From assembly GCA_009379925.1 (NCBI GenBank), contig WHSU01000021.1, positions 1 through 51,821 of the forward strand: DNA of 51,821 nt. The letters run 5' to 3'. The translations under genes were made by a program, and so were the position numbers. This stretch comes from Dehalococcoidia bacterium. GTDB lineage: Bacteria; Chloroflexota; Dehalococcoidia; UBA2979. The notes beneath the pieces were generated by a model that was given only the letters and a program-made list of their open reading frames with translations, was not told the DNA's origin and made no database searches. Of this stretch, positions 26,718 through 34,702 are shown piece after piece; position 1 is the first letter of the stretch, and each line of letters opens with the position of its first letter.

Positions 26718-27908
26718 GTGCCGGCACTCGATGGGATGCGCGTCCTTGATATGACACAGTACGAGGCGGGTACTTCGTGCACTCAGTGGCTGGCCTGGCT
26801 TGGCGCTGACGTGGTGAAGGTCGAGAGCCCCTCGGGGGATCCGGGCCGCGGCGTCGCGAGGACGAGCACTGGCGACCGCGCCGACGGCCAGTACTTCATG
26901 AACTACAACGGAAACAAGAGAAGCATCGTCGTCAATCTGAAGGATGCCGCGGGGCGTCAGTTGCTGCTCGACCTCGTGAGGCGATTCGACGTGTTCGTGG
27001 AGAACTACGGGCCGGGCGTGGTGGAAAAGCTCGGGATCGGGTACGACGCACTGCGGGAGCGGGCCCCATCCCTGGTCTACGGGCGGATCAAGGGTTTCGG
27101 TCTCTCCGGCCCATACGCTGCGTTCAACTCCTACGATTGGGTCGCGCAGGCCGCGGCCGGCACCTTCTCGGTGACCGGTGATCCAGATGGTCCCCCGATG
27201 CGACCAGGCGCGTCCTTCGCGGACAGCGGCACGGGGCTGCAGATGGCGCTCGCGATCACGGCGGCGTACGTACAGCAGCAGCGGACCGGAGAAGGCCAAC
27301 TGATCGAACTCTCGATGCAGGAGGCCGTGACCATGTTCATGCGCACGCTTGGCCTCCAGGCGTGGGGCCGGGAGGCGGCGCCTCGCACCGGGATCGGACG
27401 CGGCACGTCCAGCACGTACCCCTGTAGAGGCGGCGGTCGGAATGACTGGGTATACATCATGCCCGTGACAGTCCAGATGTGGGACGCCCTTGTCGCCACC
27501 ATGGGACGCACCGACTTCTACGAGGATGATCGCTTCGCTACATGGGAGGCGAGGCAGGAGCATACGTCAGAGCTGTACGATGAAATCGCCGCCTGGACCA
27601 GGCAGTACACCAAGCAGGAAGTCATGGAAATCCTTGGGGCTGCCGGAGTCCCGTGCTCGAAGGTCTTCGACACGCTCGACCTCTTCACCGATGCCCACCT
27701 GCAAGCCAGAGGCTTTGTGCAGACGGTCGAGCATCCGGTCAACGGGCCCGTGCAGCTCTGGGCCAACCCCGTGCGCATGTCGGAGTCGAACGTACCCGTT
27801 GGTCGTTCCCCACTACTCGGCGAACACACCGATGCGGTGCTCAACGAGTGCCTTGGCTTGAGCGAGGCCGACATCACTGCTCTACGCGAGAGTGGTGTCG
27901 TGGGATAG
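26718..27908 (+). CDS. Family III CoA-transferase, formyl-CoA transferase-like
   Basis: A 396-residue single-domain CaiB/BaiF enzyme. LDGMRVLDMTQYEAGTSCTQ, the NYNGNKRSIVVNLKD motif (63-77), ENYGPGVVEKLG and GEGQLIELSMQEA are present. The catalytic aspartate is Asp169 in SFADSGTGLQ, the same residue number as in Oxalobacter formyl-CoA transferase, and the segment around it is the most Frc-like in the window. GTG start with a GGAGGGA site. Unlike the other transferases here it is unpaired, so it should work as a homodimer. It follows SBP 3, suggesting that the imported acid is its substrate. Oxalate is one possibility but is not demonstrated. Confidence 0.92.
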   Translation: MPALDGMRVLDMTQYEAGTSCTQWLAWLGADVVKVESPSGDPGRGVARTSTGDRADGQYFMNYNGNKRSIVVNLKDAAGRQLLLDLVRRFDVFVENYGPGVVEKLGIGYDALRERAPSLVYGRIKGFGLSGPYAAFNSYDWVAQAAAGTFSVTGDPDGPPMRPGASFADSGTGLQMALAITAAYVQQQRTGEGQLIELSMQEAVTMFMRTLGLQAWGREAAPRTGIGRGTSSTYPCRGGGRNDWVYIMPVTVQMWDALVATMGRTDFYEDDRFATWEARQEHTSELYDEIAAWTRQYTKQEVMEILGAAGVPCSKVFDTLDLFTDAHLQARGFVQTVEHPVNGPVQLWANPVRMSESNVPVGRSPLLGEHTDAVLNECLGLSEADITALRESGVVG

Positions 27909-28042
27909 AGGTCCCCCGAAACAACCACCGCTGCTATCGAGGAAGCCGGCGCAATCTCCTCAGCGCCGGGCGCCGCGATGGGCCGAGGCTCTCACACGCA
28001 CCCCGGTCACCCGAGCCGCCGCCGGGCGGGCCAGTGCCGTCC

Positions 28043-28822
28043 TCACCGAATCAAGAACGCCTCGACCGTGTCGATGAAGTCGTCCTCGCGCTCGATCATC
28101 GGCAGGTGCCCCGCCGCAGGAAGGCGCGCCACCTCGGCATCAGGGATCAGCTGCTGGAACTCCTCGGCATAGACAGCCGGGATGAGCCCGTCTGACTCAC
28201 CGTGGACCACCAGCGTCTGCGCCTTCACGAAGGGCAAGCGGCGTCGAAGCCCGCGGTCGGGGATCGGCCACATGAACTTCCCTGCAACGCCAAGGTTCTG
28301 GCCTCGTGTCAGCATCGCCGCATGGGGTCTGCTCGGATCCGGCTGAAAGATCGAGGGCTCAGGGTTAGGTGCGGTCGCCGGATCGTGCCACTTCGCCTGT
28401 GCAAGCTCGTCCTCCGTCAGCACGAAGGGGTCGGCCGGCTGCTGGTCATCCCTCCAGAGCCCCCATGCGTCAACGAGGACGAGCCGACGCACCAGGTGGG
28501 GCGATGTCGCCGCGAACTCGGCAGCGATCATTCCTCCGAGGCAATGGCCGATCACATCGACCGACTCGATGCCCCACGACTCGACCAGCTGCCGGTAGCG
28601 GAGGGCCAGGTCGATAATGTCCCGTAGCGACTCGAATCCCGTCGACTCCCCATAGCCGGGATGCTCCGGGGCATAGACCGTGTGGTGCTCCGCCAGCCGA
28701 TGCAGGAACGAGGCATCGCCTGGATGCTGCTCATAACCATGAAGGAAGAGCAGATCGGGCCCGCTTCCGGCGATCCACACGCGCACCCGCGACTCACCGA
28801 ACTCTTGCGTCGTCAGTGCCAT
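28043..28822 (-). CDS. Alpha/beta hydrolase with a cysteine nucleophile
   Basis: A 259-residue alpha/beta hydrolase. The oxyanion segment is FLHGYEQ (26-32), the nucleophile elbow IGHCLGG (91-97) with Cys94 in place of the usual serine, then Asp211 (HGESDGLIP) and His239 (AAGHLPM). Cys nucleophiles occur in dienelactone hydrolases, although this protein otherwise resembles MhpC-like C-C or ester hydrolases. I chose ATG 28822; the longer frame from 28966 runs into the upstream gene. It is the last gene of a leftward cluster, 47 bases after a luciferase-like monooxygenase, so it probably hydrolyses that enzyme's product or a strained lactone. The substrate is unknown. Confidence 0.88.
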   Translation of the reverse strand: MALTTQEFGESRVRVWIAGSGPDLLFLHGYEQHPGDASFLHRLAEHHTVYAPEHPGYGESTGFESLRDIIDLALRYRQLVESWGIESVDVIGHCLGGMIAAEFAATSPHLVRRLVLVDAWGLWRDDQQPADPFVLTEDELAQAKWHDPATAPNPEPSIFQPDPSRPHAAMLTRGQNLGVAGKFMWPIPDRGLRRRLPFVKAQTLVVHGESDGLIPAVYAEEFQQLIPDAEVARLPAAGHLPMIEREDDFIDTVEAFLIR

Positions 28823-28869
28823 CTGTGCATCGCCCCCTCGTCCATACCGGCGCCAGATCGAAGTGCCGG

Positions 28870-30129
28870 TCAGTTGCCCGCTACCGCGCCCGCGACCTGT
28901 GGGGCGTGCGCCGCAACCCGTTCCTGGCTCACCTTCGGCGTCCAGTCGTCGGGCAGATCGGCCCACAGGTCGCGCAGGTAGGGGATGACCTGCGACCCGA
29001 ACAGTTGCGTGTTCTTCGACGCCGTCTCCTCTGAGAGATTGCCCATGTGCAGCGTTGGGATGAGCTGACCGATGCGCAACTCGGTTGCCAGTTCACGAAT
29101 GCGCTGGCGCACGCGCTCGGGACTCCCGGCAATGATGTAGCCCTTTTCGTCGTACTCCCAGAAGCCCATCTCGCCTCGGGCGGCGCGCATCCGGTCCTCG
29201 TTGGACAGCCTGCTGGCGCCGCGCAGATTGATGTCGTGTTCGATCGACTTCGGCGAGCGGTAGCCGGGAGGTGTCGCGAAAGCGGGCCGCGTGTTCTGGC
29301 GTGTATAGAAGTAGTTCACCGCCTCCGCGTAGTCACGTTCGGCCTGCTCGTCGGTCTCGGAGACGCAGCAGATCTGCGTGAACGCCATGCGGTTTGGGTT
29401 CGTGTCCCCACCACGCTCGTCGACATACTCCCAGAAGCCGTCGACGAGCGGCTTGGCTGACCGCAGCCCCGAGAAGGACAGGTGCCCGTAGCAGTAGTTC
29501 TCGTCGATCACCAGGTCCCACGTCTCGACCGAACCGCTGCCGGGCACCCATACCGGTGGACGGGGCGACTGCACCGGGCGCGGCCAGGGGTTCACGTATC
29601 GCAACTTGTTGTAGTCGCCGTTGAATGCGAACGGTTCCTCGGCCTCCCAGGAGCGCAGGATCAATTCCCGTGCCTCGTGAAAGCGGTCCCGCAGCTCAAC
29701 CGGGGGGGTGCCGTAGCAGAAGGTCGAGTCCATGGGAGTGCCGAAGACGAAGCCCGCAATCACCCTGCCACCCGAGAGGCAGTCGAGGTAGGCCAGCTCC
29801 TCCGCAACACGCGTCGGTGGGTTGTAGAGCGCCAGCGAGTCACCGATCACCAGTATGGCCGCATTCTCGGTGCTCCCGGCCAGCGAGGCCGCTAGCAGGT
29901 TCGGTGAGGGGGTCATCGCGAAGGACGTCTGGTGGTGTTCGTTCACGGCGAGGCCATCGAAGCCATCGCGATCCGCTTGCTGCATGAGTCGGATGAACAT
30001 TCGATAGGTCTCGCCCACCGCGATCGGGTCGGCTAGCTCCCAGGGGGCGTCCACCCATGTGTGGTGGTGCTTCATCTGCTCCATTGTGAGGTGCGGGTAG
30101 GTGACCTCCGCGAACCAGTGGAACTTCAT
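28870..30129 (-). CDS. Luciferase-like (LLM) flavin-dependent monooxygenase 1
   Basis: A 419-residue protein of the bacterial luciferase-like family. It starts MKFHWFAEVTYPHL and has the active-site motif VNEHHQT (62-68) with the tandem His seen in LuxA-type alkanal monooxygenases, then PTRVAEELAYLDCLSGGRV (about 105-123), and a C-terminal GSPERVRQRIRELA segment. Such enzymes use reduced FMN (or F420) and oxygen; aldehyde, ketone or terpenoid oxidation are known cases. Its ATG overlaps the stop of the upstream alpha/beta hydrolase by four bases. It lies between two hydrolases, suggesting Baeyer-Villiger-like insertion followed by ester cleavage; that is inference. Confidence 0.9.
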   Translation of the reverse strand: MKFHWFAEVTYPHLTMEQMKHHHTWVDAPWELADPIAVGETYRMFIRLMQQADRDGFDGLAVNEHHQTSFAMTPSPNLLAASLAGSTENAAILVIGDSLALYNPPTRVAEELAYLDCLSGGRVIAGFVFGTPMDSTFCYGTPPVELRDRFHEARELILRSWEAEEPFAFNGDYNKLRYVNPWPRPVQSPRPPVWVPGSGSVETWDLVIDENYCYGHLSFSGLRSAKPLVDGFWEYVDERGGDTNPNRMAFTQICCVSETDEQAERDYAEAVNYFYTRQNTRPAFATPPGYRSPKSIEHDINLRGASRLSNEDRMRAARGEMGFWEYDEKGYIIAGSPERVRQRIRELATELRIGQLIPTLHMGNLSEETASKNTQLFGSQVIPYLRDLWADLPDDWTPKVSQERVAAHAPQVAGAVAGN

Positions 30130-30947
30130 ACGGGGCCTCCTGCTTCTTGCGGCTGGCTCAAGAACGCGCGGATCTGCGTGATGGTGTCCTCCGGGTACTC
30201 AACGACCATCCCGTGGCCGCCTCGCGGCAGGACCACCAGCGTTGCTCCGGGGATCAACGAGGCGATCTCGACCGACTGCGAGACCGGCGTGAGGATGTCC
30301 TCCGCGCCGACAAGCACCAGTACGGGGCGTGTCACGTCAGGCAGCTTGCGGCGACTATCGTAGGCCCGGATCGCCTCAGCCTGGCCGTAAAAGCCCTCAA
30401 AGGACGTCGGTTCGGGGTTTGCCGTCCGCATGAGCTGTACCATCTCGTAGCGCCTGACGTGGTCGGTCATCACCCGCGGAGTCATCGCCCACGGCATCCC
30501 GATGACGCCCAGCGCCTCATCGTCGAGACCGTTGCGGCGCATGAACGTCAGTGCGTCGAGCCAACGGTGCTGGATGTCCGTGTACGCCGGTAGCGCGCTG
30601 AGCAACACCGCACGATTGATCCGATCCCCGTGATTGATGAGTAGCGACTGCAGTACCGAGCCCCCGAGCGACCATCCAACACAATCGACCGAGTGCAGCC
30701 CCAGGTGATCGAGCAAGGCGCTCGCGTCGTCCGCCATCTGGTCAATCGTGTAGGGGCCCGGTGGGACTTCGCTACGGCCGGTCCCCCGGTTGTCAAAGGT
30801 GATGCACCGGAATCGATCGAGAAGCGGCGGCTTCACCATCGTCCAACTCAACCGGTTCGCGCCGAGGCCGGAGATCAGGAGCAGCGGGAACCCGTCGCCT
30901 TCGTCTTCGTAATAGATCCGAGTCCCGTTCAGCTCCGCATGCGGCAC
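30126..30947 (-). CDS. Alpha/beta hydrolase with a serine nucleophile
   Basis: A 273-residue alpha/beta hydrolase (MPHAELNGTRIYYEDEG) with a canonical triad: Ser93 in VGWSLGG, Asp217 in GAEDILTP and His245 in GGHGMVVE. The oxyanion region reads ISGLGANR. GTG start with a GGGGAGG site seven bases upstream. It resembles 3-oxoadipate enol-lactonase-like and MhpC-like hydrolases. The ATGA overlap with the monooxygenase downstream makes a translationally coupled hydrolase-monooxygenase pair. A substrate cannot be assigned; lactone or ester hydrolysis is most likely. Confidence 0.9.
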   Translation of the reverse strand: MPHAELNGTRIYYEDEGDGFPLLLISGLGANRLSWTMVKPPLLDRFRCITFDNRGTGRSEVPPGPYTIDQMADDASALLDHLGLHSVDCVGWSLGGSVLQSLLINHGDRINRAVLLSALPAYTDIQHRWLDALTFMRRNGLDDEALGVIGMPWAMTPRVMTDHVRRYEMVQLMRTANPEPTSFEGFYGQAEAIRAYDSRRKLPDVTRPVLVLVGAEDILTPVSQSVEIASLIPGATLVVLPRGGHGMVVEYPEDTITQIRAFLSQPQEAGGPV

Positions 30948-31076
30948 TTCGTCGCCTCCCCATCATCCGGGCTGCCCTGCTGAACGGGCGGCGGGGGTGG
31001 TAGCGCAATACTCACTGTGATCCAGCGCAACTCTCGACGGCGCGCCCTTGGCTGGTCAAGCAAAGTTCTGGTTGGC

Positions 31077-31111
31077 ACGGCCTGCGGAGCCGTAGGCGCC
31101 ACGCGTGGCGC
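31077..31111 (-). terminator. Tandem hairpins after the SnoaL-like gene
   Basis: GCGCCACGCGTGGCGC (31096-31111) is a perfect 16-base palindrome starting directly after the stop codon of the leftward gene. A second stem, ACGGC/GCCGT (31077-31093), follows. There is no U tract. It may terminate or attenuate transcription before the hydrolase-monooxygenase pair. Confidence 0.45.
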
Positions 31112-31112
31112 T

Positions 31113-31511
31113 CTAGGCGGGTCTTGGGTCGGAGACGACGTGCCGGCGGCTGAACTTCCAGCTCCCGTCGACCTTCGTGAGTTGGTCGCGGTATGTGCCG
31201 GTGCTGATGACGCGGGCACCGCCTTCGGCCGCCACGTTCAGCAGTTGGAGGTAGCAACTGTGGGTCGCCGCGTCGCCGTCGCCTTCGATCACGTGGTTGT
31301 TCGTCCAATGCCTTGCGCCGGGCAGGTTCTGCGCGAAGTTCCGGGCGAATGCTACCAGCGCATCGGTACCAGTCACCTCTTCGCGGCTCACGAAGATCCC
31401 GTCCGAGGTGAACGTCGAGGCCCAACCGGACGCGTCACCACCATCGATGGCATGGTTGTAGCGCGCGGCCAGATCGAGGATCGCCAATCGATCATCAGCG
31501 GATAGAGTCAC
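31113..31511 (-). CDS. SnoaL-like/NTF2-fold protein
   Basis: A 132-residue protein: DRLAILDLAARYNHAIDGGD, WASTFTSDGIF, RHWTNNHVIEGDGDAA, GTYRDQLTKVDGSWKFSRR. This is the SnoaL_4 pattern of the NTF2-like superfamily, found in small isomerases, dehydratases and in beta chains of ring-hydroxylating dioxygenases. The Asp/His and Arg positions typical of the pocket (AARYNHAID, WTNNHVIEG, RRHV) are retained. GTG start with GAGG eight bases upstream. It sits between the halogenase-like gene and a hydrolase in the flavin cluster, with gaps of about 165 bases on each side, so it may be transcribed separately. The exact reaction is unknown. Confidence 0.82.
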   Translation of the reverse strand: MTLSADDRLAILDLAARYNHAIDGGDASGWASTFTSDGIFVSREEVTGTDALVAFARNFAQNLPGARHWTNNHVIEGDGDAATHSCYLQLLNVAAEGGARVISTGTYRDQLTKVDGSWKFSRRHVVSDPRPA

Positions 31512-31679
31512 GTTTGAACCTCATCTCATCTCACACCGGACCGGGCCGTCGCGAGGGCCATTGATCTGCCTGACGAACGGCGCCGTCCAGTCCATCTGCC
31601 TCGCAAGGGCCGAGGATTGTCACCTTCGTTAGCCGAGCGCCGCCGCAGCCCAGCCCGTTGGGGCCTTCGTAGACCCGAG

Positions 31680-33341
31680 TCAGGCAGGCAATGCACCCCC
31701 GTCGAGCGCAAGCGACTCGACCGTACCGTCTACGTACAGCAGTCGTAGCGCTTCGGTCGCAAGCTCGTCCACCCGGTCGTCGATGTCTGGGCCGAATGTG
31801 GACCGTAGATCGGCAACCGCCTCCCGATGCGAACGGCGGCCATCGAACCGCTTCACCAACTCTGCGACCAGTGGGCTACAGGGGATGCCGCCCGGCCGCG
31901 GCTCCGATTCGATGACGTATCCCCAGACGAAGTCGCTGCCCTCGAGGACGGGCTTGACGCTCACCTGCACCCCCGGCGCCAGGACGGGCACCGTGTCGGC
32001 AATCGCGGCGCCCATGCCGGCGGCACACGCCTTCCGCTCGGCACGTTCTCCCTCCAGCGTCTGAACGCTGCTTGCGAACTCCTCGGGTGCCTCGCCATGC
32101 TCGATGACGACGCGCTCATAGCCCTGGGGCGGTTGCCCGGCGACTGCGTTGATGAATGCGTGGCGCGGCGAGTAGCCTTCCTGGCTGCCGAGGACTCGAC
32201 GGGCCTCCCAGAAGTATGAGTCCGGCGTGCGGTTGCTGGCGTAGAACAGCTTCGCCATCTGGTGGAAGTGGCTGTACTGCGTGTAGTACAGCTCCTTGTA
32301 CACCGGTGCGGCGGCCTTCCCCAGAGCCGGGTCGTGGCGCATGGCCCGGATATACGCGGCGGCCAGCATCGCGGAACTCATCGCGAGGTGGACACCGGAT
32401 GAGAACAGTGGGTCGACGAAGCACGCGGCATCCCCGACGAGGATCCATCCGTCGCCGACGACTTCCTCGGAGCTATATGACCAGTCCTTGATGACGCTGA
32501 TCCCAGGCTGCAGTTCGGCGTCACGGACCAGGTCCCAGGTGTGCGGTGACTCCTGTAATCGCTCTACGAAGAATTCACGGAGGTCACGGCCGTGCATGTC
32601 TCGCTGGGCGTGCTCGCTGTCGAGCACCACGCCGACGCTGGCCACGCCCGTATGCAGCGGGATCGCCCACGACCAACCGCGAGGAAACGACTCCACGAGG
32701 ATGTTGTTGCGCTCTTGCTCGCCGTGGAGCCGCCGCGCGCCCGCGAAGTAGCCGTAGACGGCGAGGTTCCGGAAGAACGGGTCCCAGCTTCTCAAGCCTC
32801 GAGCACGACCAAGCATCGCATTCTGCCCGCTCGCGTCCACGACGAAGTCCGCGTGCACGATGCCCTCGGGACCCTGATCTGAGCGGTAACGCACGCCCCT
32901 AGCGCGGTCGCCTTCGAACAGGACCTCGACCACTTGGTGGCCCTCGCGCACATCGGCGCCTTGATCTCGCGCGTTCTCCAGCAGCAGTTGGTCGAACTCC
33001 GGACGGCTCACCTGGTAGGAGTGCGGCCACCGGCGGTTTGTCTCGCGAAAGAACCATGCCCAGGGCTCAGAATCCGAGCCCCATACCATCGTGGCGCCCC
33101 ATTTCTTCAGGAATCCGGCGCGTTCGATCGCGGGTAGGGCGCCGATCTCATCGAGCAAGGGCATGCTCGCCGGCAACAGCGATTCGCCGATGTGGTCGCG
33201 GGGAAACCGTTCCCGCTCTAGGAGCAGCACACGAAGCCCCGATCGGGCGAGCGATGCACCAACGGTGCTCCCGCCCGGACCCCCGCCGATGACGATCACG
33301 TCTGTCTCGTCGGGTCCGCTCGCGCGCGCGCGACGTGGCAT
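31680..33341 (-). CDS. Flavin-dependent halogenase-like FAD oxidoreductase with a PqqD-like C-terminal domain
   Basis: A 553-residue FAD protein. GGGPGG (19-24) is the Rossmann motif, GESLLPA (52-58) and FLKKWGATMVWG (77-88) follow, then WSWAIP (223-228) matching the WxWxIP halogenase fingerprint, GDA (303-305), and FVDPLFSSG (308-316) matching the FxxPxxSxG fingerprint. A lysine (Lys79 or Lys80) sits where halogenases carry their catalytic Lys. The last 90 residues (SPLVAELVKRFDGRRSHREA onward) resemble a PqqD-like winged helix. ATG 33341 has an AGGAG site; a longer frame adds 47 unlikely residues. CmlS-type halogenase or a related hydroxylase are the alternatives. It would need reduced FAD, and a flavin reductase gene is at 45212. 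Confidence 0.82.
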   Translation of the reverse strand: MPRRARASGPDETDVIVIGGGPGGSTVGASLARSGLRVLLLERERFPRDHIGESLLPASMPLLDEIGALPAIERAGFLKKWGATMVWGSDSEPWAWFFRETNRRWPHSYQVSRPEFDQLLLENARDQGADVREGHQVVEVLFEGDRARGVRYRSDQGPEGIVHADFVVDASGQNAMLGRARGLRSWDPFFRNLAVYGYFAGARRLHGEQERNNILVESFPRGWSWAIPLHTGVASVGVVLDSEHAQRDMHGRDLREFFVERLQESPHTWDLVRDAELQPGISVIKDWSYSSEEVVGDGWILVGDAACFVDPLFSSGVHLAMSSAMLAAAYIRAMRHDPALGKAAAPVYKELYYTQYSHFHQMAKLFYASNRTPDSYFWEARRVLGSQEGYSPRHAFINAVAGQPPQGYERVVIEHGEAPEEFASSVQTLEGERAERKACAAGMGAAIADTVPVLAPGVQVSVKPVLEGSDFVWGYVIESEPRPGGIPCSPLVAELVKRFDGRRSHREAVADLRSTFGPDIDDRVDELATEALRLLYVDGTVESLALDGGALPA

Positions 33342-33354
33342 CGGACGGCCGCTC

Positions 33355-34674
33355 CTAGTCGCTGGCCTCCACCGCTGCCGGCGTGTCGACGGGTCGTGCG
33401 TCGGCGGGGCTCTTCTCGTAGGGCCCCGGCAAGTCGAGCTCGTCGGCCATCTCGCGCACGGCAGGAATGACGTCAGACCCAAACAGCCGAAGGCTTCGCA
33501 TCGAGTCCTCGTGAGTCATCGCGCCGTCGCCGTCCCAGAAGAAGATGCTCCCGGGCCTCAGCGTCTCCAGCACATGACGGATCTTGGGGATCACGGTCTT
33601 CGGCGTGCCGGTGATGATCGTGTAGTTCTCCAACTGCTCGTCATACCCAGCTTGCGCCGCCGGTCGAGGCGGGCCACTGGGTGCCGGATCCGCCCCATCG
33701 CCAGACTTCCCGAGGTCCGAGTGACCTCGGGAGGCGGCAGCGATGCCGACCTGCCCGGTCGGCAGGAGGTTGTTCCGGTCTGTCAGGCCGGGGAGGTTCT
33801 GTAGGACGGGGGAGACCACGCCGCGGCTACCCTCCAGGAAGATGTTGCCGGGGCCTTCCAGGAACTTCTTGCCCGTCTCGTACGCCAGTTCCTCTGTCTC
33901 ATCGACGTGGACCTTGAACAGGTACCCGATGTGTTCGGAGCCGGCCTCGTAGCCCTCGCTGGTCGCGACCTCGCGGTAGTAGTCGAACGATTGCTTGGTC
34001 GGCTCGAGGCGGGTGGCGAGCATGACGTAGGGGTAGCGGTGCTTCGCTGCCCATTCGACCGTGTTCCGGCTGAGGACTCCCGGGATCATGATCATCGGGT
34101 GGGGCTGCTGATAGGGCCGCATCCATGGGTTCACATAACGGTACTGGTAGTGGTCGCCCTCCCAGCGGAACGGTCCGGGTGTCGTCCAGGCCTTCAGGAT
34201 GAGGTCGTGCGCTTCCTGGAAGCGCGCCCAGTTGAAGGGTGGCTGCGCGTTGTGCGCCACGCTCTCCCGCCCGGTCCCCCGGACCCACCCGGTAACCAGG
34301 CGACCTTCCGAGATCATGTCAATGGTGGCCAGCTCCTCGGCGAGCCAGAGTGGATCGTCCCAGATCGGCAGGACGTTGCCGTTGATGACGATCTTCACCT
34401 TGTCGGTGATGCGCGCGAGGATGGACGCCTCGACGTTCACCACGCCGCCCATGCAGAACGGTGTGCTGTGATGCTCGTTGAGCATCACAGCGTCAAAGCC
34501 CATCTCCTCTGCGTAAACCCTCTCGTCGAGGTAGCGGTTGTAGAGGGCCGAGCCGATCTTCGGGTCGTAGTCGGCATTACTGATCGACAGGTCCTGGATG
34601 TTGCGACCTGTCGCTCCGAAATACTGCGAGTTTGGGTCCTGGTAAGGTCGCTCGGTGAAGTGGCCGATGAGCAT
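33355..34674 (-). CDS. Luciferase-like (LLM) flavin-dependent monooxygenase 2
   Basis: A 439-residue luciferase-like monooxygenase starting MLIGHFTERPYQDP. Active-site motif LNEHHSTPF (65-73), WLAEELATIDMISEGRLVTG (110-129) and a C-terminal GTPKTVIPKIRHVLE block are family features. Residues 316-343 are an insertion rich in Gly, Pro, Ala and charged residues, not present in monooxygenase 1. A GGGAGAG site precedes the ATG. It follows an unusual alpha/beta hydrolase by 28 bases and precedes the halogenase-like gene by 13, so the three form one operon. It should use reduced FMN and oxygen; the substrate is unknown. Confidence 0.9.
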   Translation of the reverse strand: MLIGHFTERPYQDPNSQYFGATGRNIQDLSISNADYDPKIGSALYNRYLDERVYAEEMGFDAVMLNEHHSTPFCMGGVVNVEASILARITDKVKIVINGNVLPIWDDPLWLAEELATIDMISEGRLVTGWVRGTGRESVAHNAQPPFNWARFQEAHDLILKAWTTPGPFRWEGDHYQYRYVNPWMRPYQQPHPMIMIPGVLSRNTVEWAAKHRYPYVMLATRLEPTKQSFDYYREVATSEGYEAGSEHIGYLFKVHVDETEELAYETGKKFLEGPGNIFLEGSRGVVSPVLQNLPGLTDRNNLLPTGQVGIAAASRGHSDLGKSGDGADPAPSGPPRPAAQAGYDEQLENYTIITGTPKTVIPKIRHVLETLRPGSIFFWDGDGAMTHEDSMRSLRLFGSDVIPAVREMADELDLPGPYEKSPADARPVDTPAAVEASD

Positions 34675-34702
34675 CGGATCTCTCCCGTCCTGCCTGAAAG
34701 GG

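Noticed and set aside
26718..27908. Assigning the gene outright as formyl-CoA transferase of oxalate metabolism
   Set aside because: The catalytic Asp169 and motifs fit, but family III specificity cannot be read from these, and no oxalyl-CoA decarboxylase gene is adjacent.
33201..33214. GGGAAACCGTTCCC, similar to the LacI-type operator
   Set aside because: It lies inside the halogenase-like coding region, encodes conserved family residues, and its centre is not symmetric.
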